Counted from the stretch's first letter, positions 1-9,455 are shown. The stretch is 64,000 bases of DNA from Stappia sp. (GCF_040110915.1 NZ_CP157793.1:3484939-3548938); one strand, 5' to 3'. The notes: generated from the sequence alone by a model not told the origin. Made by a program: numbers and translations.

Positions 1-2353
1 CCAGATCGGCGGAGCCGGGCCCGACGCGGATCGCGGAGATGTCCTCCGGCCGAGGCGCGAGCTTCAGGTGGCTCGTCACCGCCCCGCCCTTTTGCGCCAG
101 CCCCGCCATGTCGATGATGCCGCAGCCGAGCCCGTCGAGATGGGCGGCCATGCCGATCACCGCGCCGATGGTGACGACGCCGGTGCCGCCGACCCCGGTG
201 ATCAGCACCGAATGGGTGCGCGTCAGCGGCGCGATCTCCGGCTCGGGCACCGAGGGCGCTTCGGGTGGAGTGACCGCGCGCCCCTTCAGCACACCGCCCT
301 TGACGCTGACGAAGGAGGGGCAGAAGCCCTTCACGCAGGAAAAATCCTTGTTGCAGGACGACTGGTCGATCTGCCGCTTGCGGCCCCATTCGGTCTCCAC
401 CGGCTGGATCGCCACGCAGTTCGACTGCACGCCGCAATCGCCGCAGCCCTCGCACACCAGATCGTTGATCACGATGCGCTCGTCCGGATCGGGGAAGGTG
501 CCGCGCTTGCGCCGGCGGCGCTTTTCCGCCGCGCAGGTCTGGTCGTAGATGAGCACCGTGAGCCCCGGCTCGCGCGCCAGACCGCCCTCCACCTCGATCA
601 GATCGTCGCGATGGTCGATGGTCGTGCCCTCCGGCCAGGCGATGCCGACGGGATATTTGCCCGGCTCGTCGGTGACGATGGCGACCCGACGCGCGCCCTC
701 GGCGGCGACCTGCGCCGCGATCTCCGGCACCGTCAGCCCGCCGTCGTGCGCCTGCCCGCCGGTCATCGCCACGGCGTCATTGTAGAGGATCTTGTAGGTG
801 ATGTTGACGCCGGCGGCCTTGGCCGCGCGGATGGCCAGCGCGCCGGAATGATTGTAGGTGCCGTCGCCGAGGTTCTGGAACACGTGCCCTGTCCTGGAGA
901 ACGGCGCCTCGCCGATCCAGTTGGCGCCCTCGCCGCCCATCTGGGTGTAGCCTTCGGTGTTGCGGTCCATCCACTGCGCCATGTAATGGCAGCCGATGCC
1001 GGCATAGGCGCGCGTGCCCTCGGGAATGCGGGTGGAGGAATTGTGCGGGCAGCCGGCGCAGAAATAGGGCGTGCGGTTCGCCACATCCTCGGTGCGCTCC
1101 AGCCGCTCGACCCGCGCCTGGAGATCCGCCAATCGGGCGCCCACCGCCTCTGTCGGGCGGCGGTCCTGGACGCGGCGCCCGATCTCCAGCGCGATGCGCA
1201 TCGGCTCCAGCGCGCCGGCGGCGCGGAAGAGCGTCGCGCCCGTCTCGTCCTGCTTGCCGATCACCGCCGGGGCATTCGCCCGGCCGTAAAGGATCTCCTT
1301 GGCCTGGCTCTCGATCAGCCCGCGCTTTTCCTCCACCACGATCAGCAGTTCGAGCCCGCTCGCGAAATCGCCGAGGCGCGTCGCGTCGAGCGGCCAAGTG
1401 CAGCCGATCTTGAGGAAGGCGAGGCCGAGATCGGCGGCCCTGACCTCGTCGATGCCGAGCGCGTCGAGCGCCTCGACCACGTCGAGAAAGCTCTTGCCGG
1501 TGGAGACGATGCCGATGCGCCGGTCGCGGCCGCCCGACAGGATCACCCGGTCGAGCGCATTGGCGGCGATGAAGGCGCGTGCGGCCGGCAGCTTGATCTC
1601 GTGCAGCCGCGCTTCCTGGGCGAGCGGCGGATCGGAGGGACGAATGTGGACCCCGCCCGGCGGCATGGGAAAATCGGGCCATACCGGCGCGACCCGGTCG
1701 AGGCGGCCGTCGATGGACGCGGTGGATTCCACATTGTCCTTCACCAGCTTCAGACCGGCCCAGATGCCGGCGTAGCGCGACAGCGCCCAGCCGTAGAGCC
1801 CGAAATCGAGAATTTCCTGCGCGCCGGCGGGATTGAGGATCGGCATCATCGCGTCGACCAGCGCGAATTCCGACTGATGCGCGGTGGTGGAGCTTTCGCA
1901 GGTGTGGTCGTCGCCCATCAGCGCGAGCACGCCGCCGTTCGGCGAGGTGCCGGCGAGATTGGCATGGCGGAACGCGTCGCCGGAGCGGTCGACGCCCGGA
2001 CCCTTGCCGTACCAGATGCCGAAGACGCCGTCGAAGCGTCCCTCGCCGCGCATCTCCGCCTGCTGCGTGCCCCAAAGGGCGGTCGCGGCAAGATCCTCGT
2101 TGATCGCCGGACGGAAAACGACGTCGGCGGGCGCGAGCAGCTTGCCCGCGCGCTGGAACTGCTGATCGAGCGCCCCCAGCGGCGAGCCGCGATAGCCGGT
2201 GACATAACCGGCGGTGTTCAGCCCGGCGCGCCGGTCGCGCTCCTTCTGCATCAGGACCAGCCGGATGAGCGCCTGCGTGCCGGAGATGAAGATCCGCTCC
2301 TTGGAGAGGTCGTATTTGTCATCCAGCGAAACACGGTTGCGCGTCATGAGCAT
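1..2353 (-). CDS. Indolepyruvate ferredoxin oxidoreductase, fused alpha/gamma type (3' end outside window)
   Basis: Oxidises arylpyruvates from aromatic amino-acid transamination to aryl-acetyl-CoA and passes electrons to ferredoxin. About 784 of roughly 1150 residues are visible. The thiamine-diphosphate motif GDGT is at residues 496-499, followed downstream by NDAVAMTGGQ. Two ferredoxin-type clusters follow: CEGCGDCGVQSNC from about residue 634, then CNKDFSCVKGFC. After these the gamma domain begins (GVGGTGVVTIGAVIG). The ATG at 2353 has an AAGGA 4 nt upstream; an in-frame ATG at 2347 is the alternative. It lies downstream of the TRAP operon on the same strand, separated by 243 bp with strong hairpins, so it may have its own promoter. 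A 2-oxoacid importer next door fits the substrate class. The cut is the window edge, not a truncation. Confidence 0.93.
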   Translation of the reverse strand, partial: MLMTRNRVSLDDKYDLSKERIFISGTQALIRLVLMQKERDRRAGLNTAGYVTGYRGSPLGALDQQFQRAGKLLAPADVVFRPAINEDLAATALWGTQQAEMRGEGRFDGVFGIWYGKGPGVDRSGDAFRHANLAGTSPNGGVLALMGDDHTCESSTTAHQSEFALVDAMMPILNPAGAQEILDFGLYGWALSRYAGIWAGLKLVKDNVESTASIDGRLDRVAPVWPDFPMPPGGVHIRPSDPPLAQEARLHEIKLPAARAFIAANALDRVILSGGRDRRIGIVSTGKSFLDVVEALDALGIDEVRAADLGLAFLKIGCTWPLDATRLGDFASGLELLIVVEEKRGLIESQAKEILYGRANAPAVIGKQDETGATLFRAAGALEPMRIALEIGRRVQDRRPTEAVGARLADLQARVERLERTEDVANRTPYFCAGCPHNSSTRIPEGTRAYAGIGCHYMAQWMDRNTEGYTQMGGEGANWIGEAPFSRTGHVFQNLGDGTYNHSGALAIRAAKAAGVNITYKILYNDAVAMTGGQAHDGGLTVPEIAAQVAAEGARRVAIVTDEPGKYPVGIAWPEGTTIDHRDDLIEVEGGLAREPGLTVLIYDQTCAAEKRRRRKRGTFPDPDERIVINDLVCEGCGDCGVQSNCVAIQPVETEWGRKRQIDQSSCNKDFSCVKGFCPSFVSVKGGVLKGRAVTPPEAPSVPEPEIAPLTRTHSVLITGVGGTGVVTIGAVIGMAAHLDGLGCGIIDMAGLAQKGGAVTSHLKLAPRPEDISAIRVGPGSADL

Positions 2354-2522
2354 CAGATCCTTGCGAAAGGCGAACGGCCGTCGGCGAAGGCCGCGGGCAC
2401 AAGCCGTGAGTAAAACGCCTGAGGCACCGGGCGATCAAGGCTTGCGTGGGAAAAACGCCTTTCGCATCAGCGCGTGCCGACCCGCGACGTCGCGTCCTGG
2501 CGGGCTTGGAGCATGCACGGAC

Positions 2523-2593
2523 GTCGCCGGATCGCGCGACGCGATCCGGCGACCCGGCCGGTTCGGGTCGGGCCGGGCGCACGCCCCGGCCCG
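2523..2593 (-). terminator. Double hairpin downstream of the TRAP large permease
   Basis: Positions 2523-2536 and 2540-2553 form a perfect 14-bp inverted repeat with a 3-nt loop. A second GC hairpin (GGGCCGGG paired with CCCGGCCC) lies between about 2570 and 2590, directly after the permease stop read on the minus strand. There is no clear U-tract, so it may be a transcript-stabilising 3' end or a GC-only terminator rather than a classical terminator. Confidence 0.5.
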
Positions 2594-2596
2594 CCG

Positions 2597-5260
2597 TCAG
2601 AAGCTGAGCGACACGTCCCGGTGCTCGGAGTTGCAGGCCGCGACATAGAGCGCGTGTTCGCGCGGCAGCCGCGCCTGACCGCGCAGGCCGATGGTGTCCC
2701 GGATCGCGGCATCATAGGCGGCGAGACCGGGAAGAAGCTCTTCCGAGGCCCGCGCGCGCCAGACCATCTGCGCCTCGAAAAGCGCGATAGCCTCGGCGAT
2801 GGCCGCGCGCGCGGCTTGCGGGTCCGGCTCGCGCGAGCGCATCGCCGAGCGCGCGTCGTTGACCGCCGAGCGCACGTCGCCCGCGCCCTCCACGTCACCG
2901 ACCAGACTGCGCACCTCGGTGATCCGCTCCACGAAGGCGTCCTTGTCCAGCGTGTCGAGCTCGCCCTCCAGCCCGCGCAGGTCGTTCTCCAGCGCCGCCA
3001 GCTTGTCGGTGTCGGCGATCACCATGCGCACCTCGTTGAGCGGCTCATAGGCATCGTCCGCATTGCGCCGGTAGGTCATGCGCGCCCTGTTTTCCGCGGT
3101 CTGGATCTCCGCGAAGGCGTCATGGCGCGGCTCCCAGTCCTCCGGGATCCGCGCCTCCAGCGCCGCCTTCTCCGCCTCCAGCTCCGCGATGGTCGCGCGG
3201 GCCCGCTCGCCGCGCTCGGCGGAATAGATCTGCCCCTCGCCGGAGCGGTTGACGATCACCTGGAGTTCCTCGATCCGCGCGTCGAGGCGCCGCATGTCAC
3301 GCTGCAGCGCGCGCACCTCGACATGCAGCGGGCGATAGTCCACCGCGGCCACGGCGACGGCGGCCTCGGCGTCCGTGATCTCCTTCATGAGCGCGAGGCT
3401 GTTCTCGGCCTTGTCGAAACTCTCCGCGAGATCCTCGCGCAAATCCTCGGGAAGATAGGAGAGATCGAGCCCCCGCGCCGTCTGGATGGCCGCGATGAGA
3501 TCGTCGCCTTCGGTCTCGAACCGCTCGGCGACATATTTCTCCATGCAATACTGCAAACGCGGATTGAGCGGCGGCGGCGCCGTTTCCGACAGCAGCGAGG
3601 CGCGGTTGGGCAGATAGTTCACCAACTGCGGATAGAATCCGACGATCGCGAGCGCCAGCAACTGAAGCCCGATGAAGGCGATCACGCCCTTGTACATCGC
3701 CGTTGTCTTGACCGCCGATGGCGCCACGCCGCGCAGGTAGAACAGCGCGAAGCCGAAGGGCGGGGTCAGGAACGATGTCTGGATGTTGAGGCCGATCATC
3801 ACGCCGAGCCACACGGCGGTGACATTGGCGGACGGATCGGCGAGCAGGATCGGCGCCACGATGGGCACCACCACCACGGCGATCTCGATGAAGTCGAGGA
3901 AGAAGCCGAGGATGAAGATCACCAGCATCACGATCAGGAACTGCATCCAGAAACCGCCGGGCAGCCCTTGCAGGAAGTTCTTGACGATCTCCTCGCCGCC
4001 GAACGCCCGGAACGCCGAGGTCAGCATCGCCGCGCCCAGCAGGATGATGAAGACGAGCGAGGTGGTCTTCGCCGTCTCGATCATCACGCCCCGCAGCGTG
4101 TCGGAGATCGTGAGGGTCCGCCAGCCGCTCCAGAACACCGCGATCAGCAGCAGCGATACGGCGATCAGCGCGATGACGAGGCCGAGAACATCCTCCGACG
4201 TTTCAACGAGACGGATATTGATGTCGTAGAAGCTGACGGCGACGGCGATGGCCAGCAACGCGACCACGGCCAGCACGGCCGGCGTATAGGCCCCCTTCTC
4301 CCCCTCGCGCAACCGGTAGCCCGCCATGATCATGGCGCCGATGGCGCCGATGGCACCCGCCTGGTTGACGGTCGCGACGCCGGCCAGGATCGAGCCCAGC
4401 ACCAGGAAGATCAGCGCAAGCGGCGGGATCAGGGTCACGAACACCTTGGCGAAGAAGGCGCGGTCGAAGGTGCCCTCGCGCGGCACGGCGGGCGCCGACT
4501 TCGGGTTGAGGAGCGCGAAGCCCATGATGAAGAGCATGTAGAGCCCGACCAGCACCATGCCGGGAATGAAGGCGCCGAGGAACATTTCGCCCGCGCTCGT
4601 CGAGGTGACGGCGAAGTCGGACGGCATGGAAAATTCGCCGGTGCTGTCGCGATAGAGCGTCTGGCGCAGCGAGCCGGCCTGGTCCACGGCGCTGGCGAGC
4701 TGGTCGGCGAGAATGATCAGAACGATGGAGGGCGGGATGATCTGCCCGAGCGTGCCCGAGGCGGCGATCGTGCCGGTCGCCAGCGACGGCGAGTAATTGT
4801 TGCGCAGCATGGCCGGCAGGGAGATCAGCCCCATGGCCACCACCGTGGCGCCGACAATGCCGGTGGTTGCGGCCAGCAGCGCCCCGACGAAGACCACGGA
4901 AATGCCCAGTCCCCCGGGGATCGGCCCGAACAGCTGCGCCATTGTGACGAGCAGGTCTTCGGCGATCTTCGAGCGCTGCAGCATGATGCCCATGAACACG
5001 AAGAGCGGGATGGCTATGAGCGTATCTCGTTCCGCTTCCCAGTAGATGCCTCTGAAATTCGTGACCCCGGCACTCAGCCATTGCGATGGCCCGCCATGGG
5101 CGAAGAAGGCATCCGTGTTGCCGGCGAAGAGATAGCCGGCCAGCGCCGCGAGGCCGATGGTGAGAATGGCCGAGCCGGGAAGCGCGAAGGCGACCGGAAA
5201 GCCCGAGCCGAGCGCGGCGGCCATCAGCACGACCAGCAGAGCGAGAAAGAACAATTCCAT
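2597..5260 (-). CDS. TRAP transporter large permease (DctM family) with long C-terminal coiled-coil extension
   Basis: Membrane subunit of a tripartite ATP-independent importer that uses the sodium or proton gradient to move the ligand delivered by the binding protein at 6582-7682. The protein is 887 residues; ordinary DctM proteins are about 430. The first 555 or so are hydrophobic with DctM features (GMMLQ-like region near GIMLQRSKIAEDLL, PSIVLIILADQ, a late helix LGFFLDFIEIAVVVVPI). From about residue 560 a hydrophilic, Glu/Arg/Ala-rich tail follows with heptad-like stretches (RDMRRLDARIEELQ, IAELEAEKAALEARI). Long-form TRAP permeases occur with 2-oxoacid systems, but the role of the tail is unknown. 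The gene is third in the dctP-dctQ-dctM order. Confidence 0.92.
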   Translation of the reverse strand: MELFFLALLVVLMAAALGSGFPVAFALPGSAILTIGLAALAGYLFAGNTDAFFAHGGPSQWLSAGVTNFRGIYWEAERDTLIAIPLFVFMGIMLQRSKIAEDLLVTMAQLFGPIPGGLGISVVFVGALLAATTGIVGATVVAMGLISLPAMLRNNYSPSLATGTIAASGTLGQIIPPSIVLIILADQLASAVDQAGSLRQTLYRDSTGEFSMPSDFAVTSTSAGEMFLGAFIPGMVLVGLYMLFIMGFALLNPKSAPAVPREGTFDRAFFAKVFVTLIPPLALIFLVLGSILAGVATVNQAGAIGAIGAMIMAGYRLREGEKGAYTPAVLAVVALLAIAVAVSFYDINIRLVETSEDVLGLVIALIAVSLLLIAVFWSGWRTLTISDTLRGVMIETAKTTSLVFIILLGAAMLTSAFRAFGGEEIVKNFLQGLPGGFWMQFLIVMLVIFILGFFLDFIEIAVVVVPIVAPILLADPSANVTAVWLGVMIGLNIQTSFLTPPFGFALFYLRGVAPSAVKTTAMYKGVIAFIGLQLLALAIVGFYPQLVNYLPNRASLLSETAPPPLNPRLQYCMEKYVAERFETEGDDLIAAIQTARGLDLSYLPEDLREDLAESFDKAENSLALMKEITDAEAAVAVAAVDYRPLHVEVRALQRDMRRLDARIEELQVIVNRSGEGQIYSAERGERARATIAELEAEKAALEARIPEDWEPRHDAFAEIQTAENRARMTYRRNADDAYEPLNEVRMVIADTDKLAALENDLRGLEGELDTLDKDAFVERITEVRSLVGDVEGAGDVRSAVNDARSAMRSREPDPQAARAAIAEAIALFEAQMVWRARASEELLPGLAAYDAAIRDTIGLRGQARLPREHALYVAACNSEHRDVSLSF

Positions 5261-5380
5261 AGTCCGAGACCCATCGGCATGGGGACGTCGGGCGACTGCG
5301 CGCGGTATCGGCGGTGCAGGGCCCGGCCCAGGCTAGAACGTGTCGGAACGGCCAGGCGGCCGCTCCCCGACCGGAGTGGT

Positions 5381-6421
5381 TCAGTGCGCCGCGCTGGACG
5401 CCACGTCGCGCCCGCCCGGTTCTTCGCGAATGTCGGCGACGGCCTCCAGCAGATAGGCCGTGAACATGATCAGCATCGACACGGCGAAGACGCCGAGAAA
5501 GCCGGCCATCAGATACTTCACATAGAGGCCGAAACCGGCCTGCGTCGTTTCATAGGAGAGCATCGGCGCGTTGATGGCGTTCTGCTTGCCGCCAAGTCCG
5601 ATGATGAGGATCGTCCAGCACAGCACGATCCCCATGAGCAGCGAGCCGACCGCGTTCACCAGCCCCTTCGTCCGCGCGGACATGGCGGCGAAGAAGACGT
5701 CGACGCGCACGTGCCCCTCGTCCCACAGCGTGTAGGCGCTGGCGAAGAGGAACAGCGCCGCGTACCAGAAGCGCACCAGGTCGGCCATGAAGGCCTGCTC
5801 GTAGGAAAAGATGAAGCGCCCGATCACGATCAGGAACTCCGCCGCCACCACGAGCAGCGCCAGCCACATGAAGCCGATGGTGCGGGTGAAGGCGGCCAGC
5901 ACGAAGGACAGGGCGATCAGCGGCATGTGCACATAGGGGCCGCGAAACTGGGAGCGGCCGAGATCGGTCGCCATCGCCTCGCCGACCAGCCCCTCGAGCA
6001 TGCCCTCGACCCGCAGATAGGAGATCACCGCATCGCTCAGCCCGACGATCAGCACCGCGAAGAAGGCGCCGCGGATCAGGAAGCTGTTGATCGCGACGAT
6101 GCGCCGGCTGTCCGCCCGAAGCGCCTGTCCGGGATCGCGCAGCACGTAAGCCGCGGCCAGCGCGGCCAGGATGCCGTAGATCCCGACCTGCGCGAGCGAG
6201 AGCATGGTGTTCGGGTCGCCGTTGGCGGCGCCTCCGAAGAGCGGCGCCACGCCCGGAAAATCCTGCCAGTAGGTGAGATAGTTGTTGAAGACGAAAGCCG
6301 CCATGACGGCGAGCATGATCCAGCCGAACAGGCGGGTGACGACGGCACCGGCGTTCGAGCGGCCCGTCGCCGCCTCGGCAAAGCCCGACGCGGATCCGGA
6401 AGCCCCGGCAGAGGACGTCAT
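5381..6421 (-). CDS. TRAP transporter small permease (DctQ family, long form)
   Basis: Small membrane subunit that pairs with the large permease at 2597-5260. The 346 residues exceed the usual 160-200. The protein has a Ser/Gly/Ala-rich N-terminus, a first membrane block (LFGWIMLAVMAAFVFNNYL) and further helices, with the recognisable DctQ core toward the C-terminus (FASAYTLWDEGHVRVDVFF). The tryptophan-acid-HVRVD motif is typical of DctQ. It is separated from the large permease by 119 bp and from the binding-protein gene by 160 bp containing a strong hairpin. Long DctQ with long DctM is a consistent pairing. Start at 6421 is the first ATG of a good hydrophilic leader; a start closer to the first helix cannot be excluded. 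Confidence 0.88.
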   Translation of the reverse strand: MTSSAGASGSASGFAEAATGRSNAGAVVTRLFGWIMLAVMAAFVFNNYLTYWQDFPGVAPLFGGAANGDPNTMLSLAQVGIYGILAALAAAYVLRDPGQALRADSRRIVAINSFLIRGAFFAVLIVGLSDAVISYLRVEGMLEGLVGEAMATDLGRSQFRGPYVHMPLIALSFVLAAFTRTIGFMWLALLVVAAEFLIVIGRFIFSYEQAFMADLVRFWYAALFLFASAYTLWDEGHVRVDVFFAAMSARTKGLVNAVGSLLMGIVLCWTILIIGLGGKQNAINAPMLSYETTQAGFGLYVKYLMAGFLGVFAVSMLIMFTAYLLEAVADIREEPGGRDVASSAAH

Positions 6422-6526
6422 GTCGGAGATGCCCCTTGGAAGACAGTTCGAGGAAGATACGTCGTTGCCGCGGGATCGCCGATCTTCGTCCTGCGCCGGA
6501 TCTTAACGTCGGTCACAAGCGCGATG

Positions 6527-6551
6527 GGGACGGGGCGCGCGGCCCCGTCCC
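6527..6551 (-). terminator. Intercistronic hairpin after the TRAP binding-protein gene
   Basis: GGGACGGGGC at 6527-6536 and its exact complement at 6542-6551 enclose a 5-nt loop. It sits about 30 bp after the dctP-like stop and before dctQ. There is no U-tract. In binding-protein-first operons such hairpins usually protect the upstream message or attenuate read-through, raising binding protein over permease; that role is inferred here. Confidence 0.6.
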
Positions 6552-6581
6552 TGCTGCGATCCGCGGCGAACGGCCGGACCG

Positions 6582-7682
6582 TCAGACTTCGATGCCCAGC
6601 ACGCGGTTGCGCTGCGTGGTGTAGCCGGTGTCGGCCAGAAGCATCCAGCGCCCGATCTCGGAGCGCGCCTTGACGAAGCTCTCGTGAACGCGGGCGGCCA
6701 GATCGCTGTGCTGGATCGTCTCCTCGAACACCTCCTCGGAGGCTTCCCCGAAGGCATCGTAGATTTCTTCGTTGAAGCGGCGCAGCTCGACGCCGTGCTC
6801 GTTGATCAGCCGGTCGAGATACTCGCCGTTCTTGGCGTTCGTCTCGGCCATCTGCATGGAGTTTTCCATCATGCACAGGGCCTCGATGATGCCCTGGTCG
6901 GCCGGCGACAGGGTGCTCCACCAGGACTTGTTGATGCCCATCGAGAGCTGCGAGCCCGGCTCGTGCATGCCCGGATAGTAGTAGTACTTCGCGGCCTCGT
7001 AGAACTTCATGAAGTAGTCGTTGTACGGGCCGACCCACTCCGTCGCATCGACCGCGCCGGATACCAGGTTCTCGTAGATCTGGCCGCCGGGAAGCGACAC
7101 GGGCGAGACGCCGAGCTTGGCCATCACGTCGCCGCCGAGGCCCGGGATGCGCATCTTGAGACCCTTGAGGTCGTCGACCGTCTCGATCTCCTTGTTGAAC
7201 CAGCCGCCCATCTGCACGCCGGTGTTGCCGGCGGCGAAGTTCTTCAGGCCATAGTCGTCGGCCAGTTCGTCCCACAGCTCCTGACCGCCGCCGAACTTGA
7301 TCCAGGCATCCATCTCCGGATAGGTGAGGCCGAAGGGCACGGCTCCGAAATAGGCCCACGCCGGATGCTTGCCCTTCCAGTAGTAATCGACACCGATGTA
7401 GGCCTGCGCATTGCCCGAGGCGACTTCATCGAAGGAGTCGAAAGCACCGACACGCTCGCCGGCCGCGAAATACTGGACGTTGATCCGCCCCTCGGTCAGC
7501 TCGCCGATGCGGCGCGCCAGACGCTGGGCGCTCGTGCCGAGGCCCGGAAAGTCGCGCGGCCAGGTCGAGACGATCACCATCTCGGTGGTCGACTGCGCGA
7601 TGGCCGGCGCGGCGAGCGTCGTGGCGGCGGCGGCGGCGCCCGCGCCAAGACCCGCGTTTTTCAGAAACGAACGGCGATCCAT
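6582..7682 (-). CDS. TRAP substrate-binding protein, TakP-like, Tat-exported
   Basis: Periplasmic ligand-binding subunit of the TRAP importer. The 366-residue protein starts with a twin-arginine signal ([11 protein letters not shown], then an Ala-rich core ending APAIAQ). Inside are [21 protein letters not shown] and the ligand region [15 protein letters not shown], which match the subgroup that binds 2-oxoacids such as pyruvate in TakP of Rhodobacter. The Arg in LKMRIPG is the expected carboxylate-binding residue. It is first in the operon, with AGGAG-type bases just upstream of the start (7683-7693). Ligand identity beyond a monocarboxylic or 2-oxo acid cannot be read from sequence. Confidence 0.93.
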   Translation of the reverse strand: MDRRSFLKNAGLGAGAAAAATTLAAPAIAQSTTEMVIVSTWPRDFPGLGTSAQRLARRIGELTEGRINVQYFAAGERVGAFDSFDEVASGNAQAYIGVDYYWKGKHPAWAYFGAVPFGLTYPEMDAWIKFGGGQELWDELADDYGLKNFAAGNTGVQMGGWFNKEIETVDDLKGLKMRIPGLGGDVMAKLGVSPVSLPGGQIYENLVSGAVDATEWVGPYNDYFMKFYEAAKYYYYPGMHEPGSQLSMGINKSWWSTLSPADQGIIEALCMMENSMQMAETNAKNGEYLDRLINEHGVELRRFNEEIYDAFGEASEEVFEETIQHSDLAARVHESFVKARSEIGRWMLLADTGYTTQRNRVLGIEV

Positions 7683-8046
7683 GTTTCTCCTCCCACAGAG
7701 AACTGTTCAAAATGCTGCGGCAACAACGATCCGCTCGATCAGCGTTGCACATCCTCGAAAGCGCCTTCAACCTATCCGGCACTCTGCGTATGATATAAAG
7801 CTCATGTCGAGACGCGACACAAGTGGATGCGTTTGCAAGTGGGAAATATTTTTAACCACTCGCGACCCTGCGTCACGCGGCGTTTTGACGCTGACCTTCC
7901 GCGCGCGGCACGCACCGCGCGTTCGTTCCGGGGTGAGACGGGCCGTGCCAGCGCTCGGCGCAGATAAATCCGCCAGGGAACGCGGTGCACACCGGCGGAA
8001 ACCCCCGCGAAGTCCCGGCAGGGACCCATCCGACAGGAGACACCGC
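7683..8046. other. Divergent promoter region between TRAP operon and nitrile hydratase genes
   Basis: This 364-bp stretch has no convincing gene. The part from 7740 to 7880 is noticeably AT-richer than its surroundings, with a run AAATATTTTTAA near 7845-7856, as expected for divergent promoters. An inverted repeat TGTCG-N5-CGACA at 7805-7819 is a possible operator. AGGAG at 8035-8039 is the ribosome site of the nitrile hydratase alpha gene. Confidence 0.45.
7805..7819. promoter_or_regulatory. Candidate operator (TGTCG-N5-CGACA)
   Basis: A 5-bp perfect dyad with 5-nt spacer lies in the AT-rich part of the divergent region. It could bind a regulator of either operon; no regulator gene is adjacent, so this is only a candidate. 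Confidence 0.25.
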
Positions 8047-8799
8047 ATGACGCGCGAGCACGACGCCTCCGGACCCGAAAGCCACCGTCCGCCGGGCACT
8101 CCGCCGGACCGCGACCCTCATGCGCAAACCCATGCGCACAGCCATGCGCACAGCCATGCGCACAACCATGCGCACGGGCACGACGACGGGCACGGCTCGC
8201 ATCTGTCCGAGACGGAGGCGCGGGTGCGCGCGCTGGAGTCCATCCTGGTTGAAAAGGGCTATGTCGATCCGGCCGCGCTCGACGTGCTGATCGAAACCTA
8301 TGAGACCCATGTCGGCCCGCACAACGGCGCTCATGTGGTCGCCCGGGCCTGGAGCGATCCGGACTTTGCCGACTGGCTGCGCCGGGACGCCAGCGCGGCG
8401 ATCCACGCGCTCGGCTATGTCGGACGCCAGGGCGAGCATATGGTTGCGGTCTGGAACACGCCGGAGGAGCACAACATGGTCGTGTGCACCCTGTGCTCCT
8501 GTTATCCGTGGCCCGTGCTGGGGCTGCCGCCGGTGTGGTACAAGTCGGCGCCCTACCGCTCCCGCGCCGTGCGCGACCCACGCGGCGTGCTCGCCGACTT
8601 CGGCGTCGCGCTGCCAGAGGCGACCCGCATCAGGGTGTGGGATTCCACCGCCGAGATCCGCTATCTGGTGATCCCCATGCGGCCCGAGGGCACCGAGGGC
8701 TGGAGCGAGGCGGAACTGGCCCGCCTCGTCACCCGGGACAGCATGATCGGCACCGGCCTGGCGCTCGCGCCGGATGCGCCCGACGCGGTGCACCCATGA
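8047..8799 (+). CDS. nthA: Cobalt-type nitrile hydratase alpha subunit with His-rich N-terminus
   Basis: Catalytic subunit that hydrates nitriles to amides. The metal-binding claw CTLCSC is at residues 147-152; Thr at the second position is the signature of the non-corrin Co(III) enzymes (Fe enzymes have Ser). The start ATG has AGGAG 8 nt upstream. Residues 25-52 form an unusual extension with 12 histidines, mostly HAHS or HAHN repeats, encoded by a 12-bp tandem repeat at 8119-8178. The known fold resumes at about residue 53 ([15 protein letters not shown]). The TGA overlaps the next ATG (ATGA), giving translational coupling to the beta subunit. The His segment probably holds or delivers cobalt, which is an inference. 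Confidence 0.95.
   Translation: MTREHDASGPESHRPPGTPPDRDPHAQTHAHSHAHSHAHNHAHGHDDGHGSHLSETEARVRALESILVEKGYVDPAALDVLIETYETHVGPHNGAHVVARAWSDPDFADWLRRDASAAIHALGYVGRQGEHMVAVWNTPEEHNMVVCTLCSCYPWPVLGLPPVWYKSAPYRSRAVRDPRGVLADFGVALPEATRIRVWDSTAEIRYLVIPMRPEGTEGWSEAELARLVTRDSMIGTGLALAPDAPDAVHP
8119..8178 (+). repeat. 12-bp in-frame tandem repeat encoding the His-rich segment
   Basis: Five units of the pattern CATGCGCACAGC (with substitutions in the first, fourth and fifth) run in phase with the alpha-subunit frame and give His-Ala-His-Ser/Asn repeats. Near identity between units suggests recent slippage expansion. Confidence 0.8.
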
Positions 8800-9455
8800 A
8801 CGGCGCGCAGGATCTCGGCGGGATGATGGGCTTCGGCGCCATTCTGCCGGAGCCCGTGCATCCCGTGTTTCACGACGATTGGGAAAAGCGGGCCTTCGCC
8901 ATCACGCTGGCGATGGGCGCGACCGGCGAATGGACCATCGACATGGCCCGCTTCGCCCGCGAAAGCCTGCCACCGCCGGTCTATCTGACGTCAAGCTACT
9001 ACGAGATCTGGACGGCCGGGCTGATCCGCCTCTTGGAGGAGCGCGGCCTGGTGAGCGCCGAGGAGATCGCGGCGGGCCGGGCCTTGCGCGACAGCCGCCC
9101 GGTCGCGCGCGTGCTCACCGCGGATCGCGTCGCCGAAACGCTGCGCCGGGGCGGCCCCACGCAGCGCGAGGTCACGCAACCCGCGCGCTACCGGGTCGGC
9201 GACCGCGTGCGCGCCCGGCAGATGCATCCGACCGGCCACACCCGCATCCCCCGCTATTGTCGCGGCCACGCCGGCACCATCGAGGCGGTGCACGGGGTCC
9301 ATGTCTTTCCCGACAGCAACGCGGCCGGCGCGGGGGAACAGCCGGCCTGGCTCTATGGCGTCGCCTTCGACGGCCGCGAGATCTGGGGCGAGGATGCCGC
9401 GCCCGACCTCGTCCTGCGCGTCGATCTCTGGGAGCCCTATCTTGACCTCGCCTGA
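8796..9455 (+). CDS. nthB: Nitrile hydratase beta subunit
   Basis: Partner of the alpha subunit in the alpha-beta heterodimer; it contributes the arginines that hydrogen-bond the oxidised claw cysteines. The 219-residue protein begins [14 protein letters not shown], the classical beta-subunit start, and ends in the SH3-like barrel region with [21 protein letters not shown]. This last block, with RxR and GHTRxPRY, is the hallmark of the beta C-terminal domain. The start overlaps the alpha stop by 4 nt, and the stop lies inside the reading frame of the accessory gene, so all three are read as one unit. Confidence 0.95.
   Translation: MNGAQDLGGMMGFGAILPEPVHPVFHDDWEKRAFAITLAMGATGEWTIDMARFARESLPPPVYLTSSYYEIWTAGLIRLLEERGLVSAEEIAAGRALRDSRPVARVLTADRVAETLRRGGPTQREVTQPARYRVGDRVRARQMHPTGHTRIPRYCRGHAGTIEAVHGVHVFPDSNAAGAGEQPAWLYGVAFDGREIWGEDAAPDLVLRVDLWEPYLDLA

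Noticed and set aside
68..2413. 781-residue plus-strand open frame opposite indolepyruvate oxidoreductase
   Set aside because: Shadow frame caused by third-position GC; the minus-strand protein has clear cofactor motifs.
2474..6673. 1399-residue plus-strand open frame antisense to the TRAP operon
   Set aside because: Translation is low-complexity His/Arg/Asp/Gln-rich, as expected for antisense of a GC-rich gene; the minus-strand frames match known families.
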